Source: Ridgeia piscesae (lineage: Eukaryota; Annelida; Polychaeta; Sabellida; Siboglinidae). From it: 64,000 nt of DNA. The stretch covers positions 199,629 to 263,628 of the forward strand of contig JAODUO010000889.1 of the NCBI GenBank assembly GCA_025642075.2, read 5' to 3'. The translations under genes were made by a program, and so were the position numbers. Below, piece after piece: positions 1 to 13,827 of this stretch (within the stretch, counting starts at the first letter, position 1; every line of letters begins with the position of its first letter). The notes beneath the pieces are model-generated. The model searched no databases, was not told where the DNA came from, and saw only the letters and a program-made list of their open reading frames with translations.

Positions 1-1522
1 CCAGCGTCGTCACAGTGTTACATCAAACTCATCTTGACCAGCGTCGTCACAGTGTTACATCAAACTCATCTTGGCCACTTTGGTCACAGTGTTACACCAA
101 ACTCGTCTTGGCCAGCGTCGTCACAGTGTTACATCAAACTCATCTTGGCCAAGTCGTCAGAGTGTTACATCAAACTCATCTTGACCAGCGTCGTCACAGT
201 GTTACATCAAACTCATCTTGGCCAGTGTCGTCACAGTGTTACATCAAACTCATCTTGGCCAGCGTCGTCATAGTGTTACATCAAACTCATCTTGACCAGC
301 GTCGTCATAGTGTTACATCAAACTCGTCTTGGCCAGCGTCGTCATAGTGTTACATCAAACTCGTCTTGACCAGCGTCGTCATAGTGTTACATCAAACTCG
401 TCTTGGCCAACGTCGTCATAGTGTTACATCAAACTCATCTTGGCCAACGTCGTCAAGTGTTACATCAAACTCATCTTGGCCAGCGTCGTCATAGTGTTAC
501 ATCAAACTCGTCTTCCCCGCGTCGTCATAGTGTTACATCAAACTCGTCTTGGCCAGCGTCGTCACAGTGTTACATCAAACTCATCTTGGCCAACGTCGTC
601 ATAGTGTTACATCAAACTCGTCTTGGCCAGCGTCGTCATAGTGTTACATCAAACTCATCTTGGCCAGCGTCGTCATAGTGTTACATCAAACTCGTCTTGG
701 CCAGCGTCGTCATAGTGTTACATCAAACTCATCTTGACCAGCGTCGTCATAGTGTTACATCAAACTCGTCTTGGCCAGCGTCGTCATAGTGTTACATCAA
801 ACTCATCTTGACCAGCGTCGTCATAGTGTTACATCAAACTCGTCTTGGCCAGCGTCGTCACAGTGTTACATCAAACTCATCTTGGCCAACGTCTACAGTG
901 TTACATCAAACTCATCTTGGCCAGCGTCGTCATAGTGTTACATCAAACTCGTCTTGGCCAGCGTCGTCATAGTGTTACATCAAACTCATCTTGGCCAGCG
1001 TCGTCATAGTGTTACATCAAACTCTCTTGGCCAGCGTCGTCATAGTGTTACATCCAACTCATCTTGACCAGCGTCGTCATAGTGTTACATCAAACTCATC
1101 TTGACCAGCGTCGTCATAGTGTTACATCCAACTCATCTTGGCCAGCGTCGTCACAGTGTTACATCAAACTCATCTTGGCCAGCGTCGTCACAGTGTTACA
1201 TCAAACTCATCTTGACCAGCGTCGTCACAGTGTTACATCAAACTCATCTTGACCAGCGTCGTCACAGTGTTACATCAAACTCATCTTGGCCAGGGCGTCA
1301 TATGTTACATCAAACTCATCTTGCCACTGTCACAGTGTTACATCAAACTCATCTTGACCAGCGTCGTCACAGTGTTACATCAAACTCATCTTGGCCAGCG
1401 TCGTCACAGTGTTACATCAAACTCATCTTGACCAGCGTCGTCACAGTGTTACATCAAACTCATCTTGACCAGCGTCGTCACAGTGTTACATCAAACTCAT
1501 CTTGACCAGCGTCGTCACAGTT
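1..1522. repeat. 37-bp minisatellite (left outer array)
   Basis: About 41 head-to-tail units of 37 bp, each with the core TGTTACATCAAACTC followed by a TTGGCCAGCGTCGTCA-type segment. Variation is limited: GACC or GGCC, ATC or GTC, CACAG or CATAG. A few units are shortened (near 490-520, 890, 1020, 1290-1330). The array starts before the window and ends at about 1522, where the sequence drifts into TTATTCTGGTTACAG. Open frames across it are repeat artefacts. Confidence 0.97.
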
Positions 1523-2180
1523 ATTCTGGTTACAGTTTTACGGTTTGGTTAAATTGAAGTTGGCGCTGTATAGACCCGGGTGTACGTGAACGCAAGTTTA
1601 CCTGCATATAGTTTGGTAGAGTGATTTAAGTGAAATCTACATCAAATTTTAAGGGGGGGGGATTTAAATTTTGTTTTCAATGTGGTTTTTGGGAAGCGGG
1701 GGGGCGGGGTGGGGGCAAGTTGTAAGTCTTAGAACATGTCCCCACGGTCTTTGTTTCCCTGTCTTTGTTTCCCTGAGTGACATTTAAAATTAACTTTAAA
1801 TTCAAAATCGATTATAGCATCGGCCATGTTTTCCTTATCATACGAGTGATTGATCCAGCATAGGTGCCCGCTAATTAAAACAATTCCAGTTATAAGAGTT
1901 AAGGTTTAGTTGGTCGGCTAGAAATAGTAACTTGATGGGGACCTTGTTCAACTTCCCTTCATAAACATATATACAGGCCATGACATGCGTAATTTTGAAG
2001 GGGTGGCGCAGTTTGAACATTCATCGTATGGTGATGACCTGTTTTGATCTTCATTTTAACCTAATCACTTGATATCACGCAATACTAAAACCTTATATTA
2101 CAGTGACACCGTCGTTATCAATGTTTGAAATTGCGCCACCCTGCAAACACTATACAGTATCAATTGTTGGGTGTACGTAA
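1523..2180. other. Non-genic arm sequence
   Basis: No gene recognised. AT-rich anonymous sequence with a G-rich patch at 1650-1715. It pairs in reverse complement with about 62050-62740, although that copy is heavily diverged or poorly called. Confidence 0.6.
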
Positions 2181-2182
2181 GA

Positions 2183-2247
2183 TAGATAGATGGATGGATG
2201 GATGGATGGATGGATGGATGGATGGATGGATGGATGGATGAGATGAT

Positions 2248-2341
<94 letters not shown>

Positions 2342-2342
2342 A
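2183..2342. repeat. TGGA then TAGA tetranucleotide repeats
   Basis: A run of GGAT/ATGG units (2183-2240) passes into a long AGAT run (2250-2340). The mirrored site in the right arm (61418-61990) has expanded to several hundred bases with mixed TATC, TGTC and TTC motifs. Confidence 0.97.
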
Positions 2343-2885
2343 GTATTTTATTTAACTGATCTGAAATAAATAACATATTTATCTATGTATCTGACGTACA
2401 CCCAACAATTGATATTGCATAAAGTTTGCATGATGGCGCTATGTCAAACATTGACCTCTACGGTATCACTGTTTGGTTATCGCTCCACACGTACTCCATC
2501 AATTATACTGATAGCTCCATGTCTCGTTGTGGGGTATAAATTATTCTGTCACACAGCTTGTATATTCTGTGTAGAAATGAAGAAGATGTTGAGTTATTGT
2601 AGCTTAATGGCGTTCACAGTTTCCTATAAAAGTAGAATATTCATCCGTCATTTCACCCTTGGCATAGCAGGTAACAGCTACACACCGTACCTCATTTTTA
2701 CGGAGCGATAACATGCTTTCAAAAATACGCGACTAGGCTATTCTTGAAATGTGTTGTTTTTATTACAACCAGCCCCGGTCTCCTCTACGTCACGACTTGC
2801 ACATTATGTCACACTCATTGCATCACTATTGTTCAGCATCATAATGTTTCGCTACGGTGCCATACCACATACAACAACATCCACT
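2343..2885. other. Non-genic arm sequence before the LINE insertion
   Basis: Unique arm sequence matching about 60860-61400 in reverse complement. No gene is recognised. An open frame starting at 2751 crosses the LINE boundary and is a chance fusion of flank with retrotransposon coding sequence. Confidence 0.55.
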
Positions 2886-2890
2886 AGACG

Positions 2891-5081
2891 GAACAGGAAC
2901 CCAAACTCAAGAGACATAAATGAAAATTGGAACTTCTTCAGGAATAATCTTACTTCGTTAGTTGACCGCAATATTCCTAGCCGAAACACCAAAGCCAAAG
3001 CGCACCTCCCCTGGATTACACGTGAAATAATAAGAATGCAAAGAAAACGCAACAAAAGCCACAAAAAAGCAAAACAAACTGGACGAAACAGTGACTGGGA
3101 AAAGTTTAGGCAACTCCGAAGACAAGCCAGCAAAGCTGCAGCCAAATCCTACTCAGACTACCTAAATAACCACATTGGAGAAAGTCTAAAAACAAACCCA
3201 AAACAATTCTGGTCATTCATGAAAGTAAACAAACGTGAATGCATTGGCATCCCTACTTTGCAAACAAATGGCCAAATAATCACAAATGATCGCGACAAGG
3301 CAAATACCCTTAACAACCATTTCAGCTCCGTATTCACCCAAGAAATCTACCCTATCCCCAAACTATCTCCATCCGTCTACTCCGATATCCCCTTCCTCGA
3401 AATTGGGATAGACGGAGTAGTCAAGCAACTGAAAAATATAAATCAAAATAAAGCTACAGGCCCAGATGAATTACCTGCTAGGGTCCTCAAAGAGGCTGCA
3501 GCAGAAATAACCCCAATTATCACACACATTTTTCAGCAGTCATACAACACTTCTAAACTTCCAGATGACTGGCTCCAGGCACTAGTAACACCAATACACA
3601 AAAAGAGCCTCAAATCAGACCCTGCCAATTACAGACCCATTTCATTAACATGCATCCTCTGCAAAGTGATGGAGCACATTATCCTTAGCAACATGTGGAA
3701 ACACTTACACAAACACAACATCCTCCTCCACTTTCAACATGGTTTCCAGTCAGGGCTGTCTTGTGAGTCCCAACTCATCGAGACAGTCCATGACTGGATA
3801 ACAGCTATGGATAACAAGTCACAGATAGATGCCATCCTGCTTGATTTCGCCAAAGCCTTTGACAAAGTCCCTCATAAACGCCTCCTATCAAAATTAGCCT
3901 TCTATGGAATAACTGGAAACACAAAAAACTGGATAAAATCATTTCTTTCGCACCGAAAACAGAGAGTTTCAGTCAACGGCGCCCTGTCGGATAATACATG
4001 TGTTACATCTGGAGTACCACAGGGCTCAGTCCTAGGACCAGTTCTTTTTCTGCTATACATAAATGACATAAACAACAACATTCAATCTCCAATACGGCTC
4101 TTTGCTGATGACAGCATCATCTATCGCATAATCAAATCTGAAACAGATAACAACATCCTCCAATCTGACCTGATCCAACTACAAACATGGTCCAACAAAT
4201 GGCAAATGGAGTTTAACATCCCCAAATGTGTGCACCTCCCAATAACAAACAAAACCAAACCCAGACTACATTCGTATTCCCTTTGTGGTGTGCCACTCTC
4301 CACAGTCTCCAGCCACCCATATCTTGGAATAAAATTAGATACTAAACTAACCTGGGCGAATCACATCACTGACATAGCTTCCAAATCATCAAAAGTTTTA
4401 GGTATGATCAAACGAACCCTCGGACCATGCAAACCTAATGTAAAAGAAACGGCCTATAACATGCTAGTCCGACCAAAACTTGAATATGCCTCTCCTATAT
4501 GGAATCCACACACCACTACCCAAATTAAACATCTTGAAAAGGTACAGCACTGTGCAGCCAGATTTGTCAAAAACTACCATCGACGCCAAACAGCCACAAC
4601 AGACCTAATAGCCACCCTTGGATGGCCCACTCTTGAGCGACGCAGGATTATCAAACAAGCAATGACATTTTACAAAATTTTAAATAACATAATCAACATC
4701 ACACCACCACCGGGCCTACTAAAACCATCAAAAAACCGTGGCCATTACATCGCCACCAGGTGCCGCATCAACACTGCAGTGTTCTCCTTTTACCCCCGTG
4801 CAATTCGCATCTGGAACATGATCCCACCACACATTACTGCAATAGAAAATCCCATAGCTTTTCAAGCAGCAATAATGAACCTCCCCTTCCCAACACCCAA
4901 TCACCTAAATTGCCTGTAAAACAAACAAACAAGTTATAACAAACAAACAAACAAACAAACAAACAAACAAACAAACAAACAAACATACATACATACAACC
5001 AAACGCATGCGCACAAGAAGCACTACAAACTCCTGCGTTAGCCCAAGTTTGGGCTGTTTGGAGTAAACAACCTGAGACCTG
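2891..5081 (+). mobile_element. 5'-truncated CR1/Jockey-type LINE insertion
   Basis: The right arm has the uninterrupted site (about 60850-60880), so the ends can be read directly. The element lies between two copies of AGACG (2886-2890 and 5082-5086), a 5-bp target duplication. It begins inside the LINE coding region, after the endonuclease, so it is 5' truncated. The 3' end after the stop has an AAAC run (4920-4984), a short stem (AGCCCAAG/TTTGGGCT) and terminal CTGAGAC repeats. This fits target-primed reverse transcription. CR1, L2 or a related clade is inferred from the reverse transcriptase motifs only. Confidence 0.9.
2892..4919 (+). CDS. LINE reverse transcriptase ORF (partial, no endonuclease)
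   Basis: An uninterrupted 675-residue frame encodes the reverse transcriptase half of a non-LTR retrotransposon ORF2. Visible motifs in order are NYRPISLTCILCKVMEHII, FAKAFDKVPHKRLL (motif A), SGVPQGSVLGPVLFLLYIND (motif B) and FADDSIIYR (catalytic FADD box). A YLGIKLDTKLTW thumb motif and a C-terminal FYPRAIRIWNMIP segment follow, the latter typical of CR1/L2-like elements. The N-terminal endonuclease is missing through 5' truncation, so the copy cannot be autonomous. No stop or frameshift is seen, which implies a young insertion. There is no natural start codon; coding begins at the insertion junction. Confidence 0.9.
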   Translation, partial: NRNPNSRDINENWNFFRNNLTSLVDRNIPSRNTKAKAHLPWITREIIRMQRKRNKSHKKAKQTGRNSDWEKFRQLRRQASKAAAKSYSDYLNNHIGESLKTNPKQFWSFMKVNKRECIGIPTLQTNGQIITNDRDKANTLNNHFSSVFTQEIYPIPKLSPSVYSDIPFLEIGIDGVVKQLKNINQNKATGPDELPARVLKEAAAEITPIITHIFQQSYNTSKLPDDWLQALVTPIHKKSLKSDPANYRPISLTCILCKVMEHIILSNMWKHLHKHNILLHFQHGFQSGLSCESQLIETVHDWITAMDNKSQIDAILLDFAKAFDKVPHKRLLSKLAFYGITGNTKNWIKSFLSHRKQRVSVNGALSDNTCVTSGVPQGSVLGPVLFLLYINDINNNIQSPIRLFADDSIIYRIIKSETDNNILQSDLIQLQTWSNKWQMEFNIPKCVHLPITNKTKPRLHSYSLCGVPLSTVSSHPYLGIKLDTKLTWANHITDIASKSSKVLGMIKRTLGPCKPNVKETAYNMLVRPKLEYASPIWNPHTTTQIKHLEKVQHCAARFVKNYHRRQTATTDLIATLGWPTLERRRIIKQAMTFYKILNNIINITPPPGLLKPSKNRGHYIATRCRINTAVFSFYPRAIRIWNMIPPHITAIENPIAFQAAIMNLPFPTPNHLNCL

Positions 5082-5086
5082 AGACG

Positions 5087-5514
5087 TCGCCACCATCTCG
5101 ATCTATAAATATGCCATCATCTACACGTCATTTGTAAACAGAGTCGACGGCAACGCACTGTTTACTCCACCGCCCACAGAACGAGGTCACGCATGGCTCA
5201 ACGACAGCGACGATTTCATCAGACCATTGCGTTGCGTTGTGCCGGTGAAATCCGCGCTAGTAGCCATGTATAGGCGCCGTGCATTTAATGTGTGAGTCAG
5301 AGAAATGTACTGACTCAGCTGTAAGTGTCTGTGAACATGTAAATTAAACCCAGCTGTGCTTTGAACTAACGTGGCAGTTATTACCGAATAACTGCTGCAG
5401 TCTGTGCATGTCCGTGATGCGATAATTGTAGTTCTGCTGAACTTGCGACGTGGGCGTACAACAGCACAACTAGCTACAGGTGGGCGGCAGTAGTTGCCGG
5501 GAACGATCGAGGCG
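5087..5514. other. 5' region of the left E2-like gene
   Basis: Arm sequence upstream of E2 exon 1, well conserved in the right arm at about 60433-60840. An in-frame TAG at 5491-5493 limits the coding start to the ATG at 5515. It presumably contains the promoter and 5' UTR, but I see no clear TATA box. Confidence 0.45.
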
Positions 5515-7600
<2,086 letters not shown>

Positions 7601-8108
7601 ATAACCAGCGATCTTCTGTGTTTCTTGATAAACTGTCCGCGCGTGGGTGTCTGCCGTACGTACTACGTGCCTCTCCGTACGCACCACGTACCGACGCACC
7701 ACACGTGCTCACTCAATACCAAATTGCTGTTTTGGAGACATGTTTCGTTTGACAGTGACAAAGCGTGAAGCGATGAGTCGATCAGTTTTGTAACGCCTTT
7801 GCAATTCCCTCGGACGTTTCACAAACAACATGTCCTTCCTATGCGGACTACCTTACGTGACATAGCCAGAACATTCGTGAAGAACCACGCAGAGTTGGTC
7901 TGTGCATTTTGCTATGCCGTGTGTGTATTGACACAATGGTGAATACTGAATAATGCATTTCAAATAACGCGTGGTTGAACCAAAGACATGTCCAGTGTCA
8001 TTTTCATTAAACGAATATTTATGTTTCTTACACAATTATATGTTTGCGCATAGTATTTAAAATTCGATACCTCAATTATAGTTTGTGATTCATATCCTGA
8101 CAATTCCA
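7601..8108. other. E2-like 3' flank
   Basis: No gene seen. Sequence after the E2 stop codon, mirrored at about 55075-55534. It may include the 3' UTR. No convincing polyadenylation signal stands out. Confidence 0.5.
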
Positions 8109-8560
8109 AGTATATTAAACAATCAGTTACTCCTGGTGTATCCAAGATGTCCCTCGCCACTTGCAACATCGGTCACCGCCAGTGGACAACACAAGCAACC
8201 GATCACGTGACCTGGCGACGCACAGTCCACCAAGCAATCTCCTCATTCGAAACCACCCGAAGCGCCACTCTGGAAGAAACTAGGAGAAGGCGGGAAAACC
8301 GGGATCCTTCCTCATCGGTCACCGCCAGTGAACACAAGCAACCGATCATGTGACCTGGCGACGCACAGTCCACCAAGCCATCTCCTCCTTCGAAACCACC
8401 CGAAGCGCCACTCTGGAAGAAACTAGGAGAAGGCGGGAAAACCGGGACCCTTCCTCATTCCCCACGAAACAGCAGCTGCGGAGGCAGAATCTGCCTTTCC
8501 CATCATCAGCGTGCTGCGTAAGACTTGGACTTCCTCCGTCCTGAATCGCCTCACGTAGCG
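8109..8560 (+). mobile_element. Degraded LINE C-terminal fragment (probable)
   Basis: The plus-strand frame reads WTTQATDHVTWRRTVHQAIS, then an ETTRSATLEETRRRRENRD stretch. This resembles the basic C-terminal region after reverse transcriptase in some LINEs (the RDRxxWRRxVxxxxxxFE... type). A 146-bp unit is tandemly duplicated here (8168-8313 and 8314-8455). The right arm (about 54800-55040) has a single copy, so the duplication is private to the left arm. The family match is by eye only. Confidence 0.45.
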
Positions 8561-8852
8561 ACCGTGGTTGTAACTAACTGGCTCAAGTATCAGCTTAGAT
8601 TACCTTGTGGTCAAACCCCATAGTTATATTATAGTTTTAGTCACCTTAAATATGGACCAAATCTGTAATTTGGTGAGAAGTTTCAAGGAAATAATGCCAA
8701 CATTTGGTGGTATGTGAATAAATGAATTAACACTATTTGCAACAATCGCAATTTCGATCATCCTCGCCTCCATTTCCCTTCCACTTTCTGGGCGTCTGCT
8801 CTCTGCCAGTTGTTTTCACTCTCATTTCATCCAGCTTCTCTTATCACCTCTC

Positions 8853-9098
8853 TTAACTCCCACGATTATTTTTACCAGGTTGTTTTTCGCAAACCTGGAC
8901 GTTTTCCTGTTGTTTCTCTGTTGGTGCCATCGTCTCCAGTCCATTCATGTATGCCGGAGTAACACACGAGCTGAGCACATTTCTTTTACGTTTATGTGAT
9001 ATGTGTTTATCTCCCATCACCCCTTCGAATTTCATCCAAAGCGTTTGCCCTAGGAAAATGTCACTTCCTATCGTGAATTTATCAATTGTAATACGCAA
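8853..9098 (-). mobile_element. Degraded LINE reverse-transcriptase 3' fragment (probable)
   Basis: The minus-strand frame contains GQTLWMKFEGVMGD and KRNVLSSCVTPAYMNGLET, then PTEKQQENVQVCEKQ. This resembles the late RT region of LINEs (KxKVFxSCVLPxLTYGxETW...KLxVxQR). The same 81-codon frame is open in the right arm (54252-54497, plus strand) with one residue changed (DKFT or DQFT). There is no ATG at the start, so I read it as a retrotransposon relic and not a gene. Confidence 0.5.
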
Positions 9099-10192
9099 CG
9101 TTACCTGTTGTGAAATTACTGGTTGAACGCCAAAACCATATCATCTACGTTAAGGCATGCACTTCGCAGCATCAACAACGACAGAATGATTTCTTCTCGT
9201 CCCAAGTTACTCTCCGAATCCACTTTTAAGACTTAAACATGTCTTCTTTTCCCATTCCGCACGTATTGTCCCCCATACACACTGCACTTGCCCATTGCAC
9301 GCTATGGACTTGAACACTAACTAGAAAAGTGAATTACACTCAGGGACGTAAAGCTAAGCTCGTGGTTCCCACCTTCCGCGTCAATACACAAGGAGTAATT
9401 AAAAACTAACTAACGCATTGGCCTATTTATAGGACTACATGCAGACAATTGATGGGGAAAAAACCAATTAGACTCTACTTAATTGTTTTATTGAGAGAGG
9501 TGCTCTGACATGCTGTCAATCAGTGTCAGTTGTTGCGGTTTCAAACGTCGATGTGAGATATGTCGTCTGTGCTTTATTACCAGTTTAATTATTAACTTAT
9601 TTGAGGTCGCGTTCAGAACTGGCTTACGGTCGCAGTGCATAATTGCGTATAGTTAATTATGTATACTATCATCAAGACAATGTGAGCTATATAGCTATCA
9701 ATGGCAACCTCCTTCACCATCATCACAACTTCCCAGGCTTCATGCCTGGACTACTAGACTATAACAATCAGCTATACCTGCTGGCTGGCTGAACCTGAGC
9801 AGCATCTAAGTTTGGATCACGCCCATCCTCGCAAGTAACTGCTCGTTGCGCTACGTTACTACACGTAGCGCAACAAAGAGAAGAGTTGGTATATCAAAAA
9901 CATTAGGCGGCTTTGGATTGGTAGTTCACAGTATTTATTACGTGACGAAGAAAATGACTGCTCTTAAAAAAATACTTCTTGTGTATTGACACACACAAAA
10001 TAGCGGCATATGCCTAAAAAAACGCAACCCGCAACGGGTGATTTTTCCCGCGGAACAGGTCTAAAACTAGCCCAATTGCGCGGGAAAACCGCGGAGTTGG
10101 CAACACTGGTCGCAGCTAACAGCTAATGGCTTTGTTTAGAACCCGTCGTGGGGCGCTGTATCGGCTAGATATAAGTAGCCAGCTTCCGTAGT
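9099..10192. other. Non-genic arm sequence with conserved hairpin
   Basis: No gene recognised. It contains a perfect 12-bp stem (GTTGCGCTACGT at 9845-9856 with its complement at 9863-9874, 6-nt loop), also intact in the right arm at 53477-53506. The stretch is mirrored at about 53160-54240. Confidence 0.5.
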
Positions 10193-10388
10193 GTGGCGCC
10201 ACTGTCATTCACTGAGCACCTAGTAAAATTGTTTATCGAGCCATCTCGTGAATTAAGACACACTTTCGTCAGTATATGCGAAGCGGTATACATATACATA
10301 GTATATAATATATTAAACTATGTATATAATTATGAAGAAAGTAACCAGACGACGCGAGTGCACATGGATACATCGGTGCGTGCGCGTA
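10193..10388. repeat. Inner end of the left arm
   Basis: Closely matches 52960-53153 in reverse complement, including the AT-rich TATATAATATATTAAAC stretch. It is the last segment shared in inverted orientation. Confidence 0.85.
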
Positions 10389-12013
10389 ATCCATTCTATA
10401 CTTTGGGCAGTAGTAGGAAGTAGGAACTGTGCACTATGTTTACAAATATACCTGCTATTTTCACTACATAAAAATCATAATGGTTCCATGTGTTGTATCT
10501 ATAAGTAATGATAACTATTATTTTTATTTATGTCTGATGTTGTATTGTTGCTTCTTATTTGATGCATTAACGTTTATTGCAAGATAATTATATAAAATGT
10601 ATGCACAGTATACTTACTTGTTTGTTGATGGATCTAGTTGCCAGTTATCTATCTGTATATGGTTCAGTGCAACCAATACATTCCGAAGCACCAGTTGCTC
10701 GAAGCAGAGAATTTCAAATCCGACTTTTCGTAATACACAGCAGTCCACCTGTAATAAAAAATCGAACATTAAGAAATGTTTTATGTGAATCATTGCAAAC
10801 ATGGATTATTATTCTGAATGAACATAATTTCACAAAGCATGAATTCTGACACATTTCCTGTATTCATCTTGTCACTAATATCTCTGGGTTCTTTGAAACA
10901 AACTCATTATCTATGTTTATATATGACTCCATAAGACACATGCAAAATGATGAGAAGATAACCCTGTAGTTTATGTTCAAATACAATAATCGTAACTGCC
11001 TGCCATTGCTGTGTAGGCGGTGCATTTAGATCATGATATATGAATCAATATAGTTGCTGTTATTACAAATGTGATAGGTGTCCACACCTGGGCGATGCAA
11101 AAAAACAGCAAGGTATTGACTATTCATTTGTATGGATTTTGTTTCCACAATTGACACACCTGCACAATTGTGGGACCTAGCTAATTCATTTAATTTCATT
11201 GGAACTATTCAATACGATTTATGTTAAATGATAAACCCCACCAAGTCTTAACAAATGTGTTATTACCATAAAACGTAATAAGTGACACATACTTAGTCTA
11301 ATAGTTGAATGCGGCAAGCCTGAGCCTGAGGTCACTGAGGTGACCCGGCTGGCCCAAGGCGGCAAGGCTTGGCCCAAGCTAAGCGATCATATTTCGCTTG
11401 TCATAATAATACGATCATTACGCAGTCCGGACCTCAGGATAATAATATTTAAGCAATAACAATAATAGACAACTTAATATTTACCTTCATCAATATGCTC
11501 CGCGCGTTGCCGAGTTGCAGCCATTTCATGACAGCAGACAAACTTGTCACCGCATCAACAAATTGGTTCGGCACCGCCACCAGTTGACACCGTTTCTGCT
11601 AGTTTTGTTTTTGTACGTTCAGCTTCCCGTGTGTCTTTCTTTTCGTGGTCACTCGCCTCTAGTGTATCTTCCAATAGGTGCCTTTGTCTTTGCGGCTGGA
11701 ATCTATATCCAGATACTTCTGCATCCGTTAAATGATCCGATTTAGATAATCCATAACAAACACGCCATTTTTTTTCTCTACGCACAGCGCCTCCAGACGG
11801 ATTTATGAATAACTAATCTGTGGAGAAGCCTAAGCTTACTGACGTCATTCTTCGTCGACAATGGCGTAGCTCATAGTATTTCGATGGCTGGGTGTTCAAA
11901 AATATTTTTCAGGTAAACGGCTGGCGTTAAAAAATTGAGTATATGTGGAAATTGTTACTTTATATTAACTCTATTAGGTGAACGCCACGAAACCGTTGCC
12001 TTTTTTGCCCTTT
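10389..12013. other. Unique segment between arm end and the re-oriented module
   Basis: AT-rich anonymous DNA. No supported gene; short open frames at 10.6 and 11.5 kb show no recognisable domain. Its ends suggest a local inversion (see 12014-12130). Confidence 0.45.
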
Positions 12014-12130
12014 AATAGTTTAACATTGAATCGATCCACAAACACGCCTTTCTCTCAAATAGCTTTTATTTGCGAACAAAAATGATTAATGGAAATAACG
12101 CTGAAAAAGTAAACATATCCATCCATCCAT
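12014..12130. repeat. 117-bp module repeated in direct orientation at 52491-52607
   Basis: From AATAGTTTAACATTGAATCG to AACATATCCATCCATCC the two copies differ at about one base. Unlike the arms, these copies point the same way. Both run into CATC repeats. This implies a small inversion at one inner arm end, or an independent dispersed repeat. Confidence 0.85.
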
Positions 12131-12178
12131 CTATCCATCTATCCATCTATCCATCTATCCTTCTATCCATCTATCCAT
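12118..12178. repeat. ATCC/ATCT tetranucleotide repeat
   Basis: About 15 units of CATC/TATC at the end of the 117-bp module. Confidence 0.93.
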
Positions 12179-13666
12179 AACATTATTTACATAAATTAAA
12201 CAAATTGTATTAACATTTTAAAATGGAAATTAAATAATTATATTAAAAGGATGCACACATCATGTAACATCCTGTCAAAAATAATATAAGTTTGTAACAA
12301 AGATTTACGTTACGAATTCGAAGATAGAATGAATTTTTTATTTAATATGTGTCATTGTGTGGCCATACAAGTATAATTGCTCTGTTTAGGTTTGAATTGC
12401 AAAATAATTTTTCGATACCTGTTGAACTACATATTACTTACCTACTACCTATTTTGGTCGAACGAACGAGTCTGCACGCAAATCGCACATAGACAACAGA
12501 CCGATATTCCCAACATTGTGTCATTGACAGATGTCTTCGTCAGTCATAGACATAGCTCATGCAGGCATCTGTCAGCACGGTCGGGCAACCCAGCTTTCTC
12601 CAGACAACATACAAATTCGATGTGCGTCGACATTGGGACGCAGTATCCACACAAACACCATGCCACATTCACATTGTTCTCAAAATCAAACATCCTCGAT
12701 TCCATAACAATTGCGATCTTTTCTCGCCGACTCTCGGCGGGGTTTAATTGACGCCTCGCACCTCGGCTCGCTCGCTGGGTTAAGCAAGAATTAATGGCTT
12801 TACGTGTGTCACTTGTGCTATAGATGCTTCTCTCACTTGTGCTACAAATGCTTCCTCTGTCGGATCCATTTTCTACTGTGATTTATCCAAGATCACTAGC
12901 AAATAGCGTAGCTCCTCGCTAACGTAAAACACTTCCGACATTTGTAAACAACAGAAAAATAGTCCGGACTGACCTTCCTTTCGGTAGGCCCGCCCCTTGA
13001 AGCCTGTCAAAATCTGCTCTCGGGAAGTGTGACGATACGAATATTTTCATTGGTTATAAATCGTTAGGATTTAATTTCACCTTTTTAATACGAATGCAAA
13101 TACATATTATTTGTTGACACATAGGACCCCTTTCGTGTATAATAAGGTACAATATCTTTGTTTTTGCGCAGAAATGTCTAATAACGAAAAAACCGAAAGA
13201 AACCAAAATTTTACATGGGCTAGGTAGGAAGTAATCAAACCACTCGGCTTGGAATAAAGATGGCGATACGCAGTGTTCTGTGACGACGATTTAGGCACTG
13301 AAAATATTTTTGTTCCCAGTTTTGTCTGATAAGTGAATATGCTTCTGTCACCATTAATATATACTTATATAGTATACATTTAGGTATATGGAATGTTACA
13401 GCTGTGTTTGACTTGCTCCGCGCAACATAATCGGCACTTCCCATGATCGTTCGACAGACAGTCACACGTGTGTGGACAGCCCGTCTCTGCCACGCCCCAC
13501 GACCGTCGTCCAATAAAAAATTACGCAACATGTGCTTGAGCGCCAGCGACCGATGTCGCTTCGATCAGCGCAGCAACTTGTCTCTTGTTTCGGCCGGCCG
13601 CATCTATTCACACTCATTCAACCGGATCGTGTTTACAAACACGCCGAACCCTGATATAACCATGTG

Positions 13667-13668
<2 letters not shown>
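12179..13668. other. Anonymous non-coding sequence
   Basis: No gene, RNA or intact transposon recognised. Mixed composition; short open frames lack recognisable domains. Confidence 0.5.

Positions 13669-13744
<76 letters not shown>
13669..13744. repeat. AT dinucleotide repeat
   Basis: About 37 uninterrupted AT units; self-complementary. Confidence 0.97.
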
Positions 13745-13746
<2 letters not shown>

Positions 13747-13827
13747 AATTATATGAATACACTGCCCGAGGTGTACATATTGAACTTTGCAGATACTTTA
13801 TACACTCTGCAACTTGACGCATATACG

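Noticed and set aside
1..1522. CRISPR-like 37-bp direct repeats
   Set aside because: Units are contiguous with no spacers, and the context is animal DNA.
2751..2891. N-terminal extension of the LINE ORF
   Set aside because: This part is arm sequence present without the LINE in the right arm.
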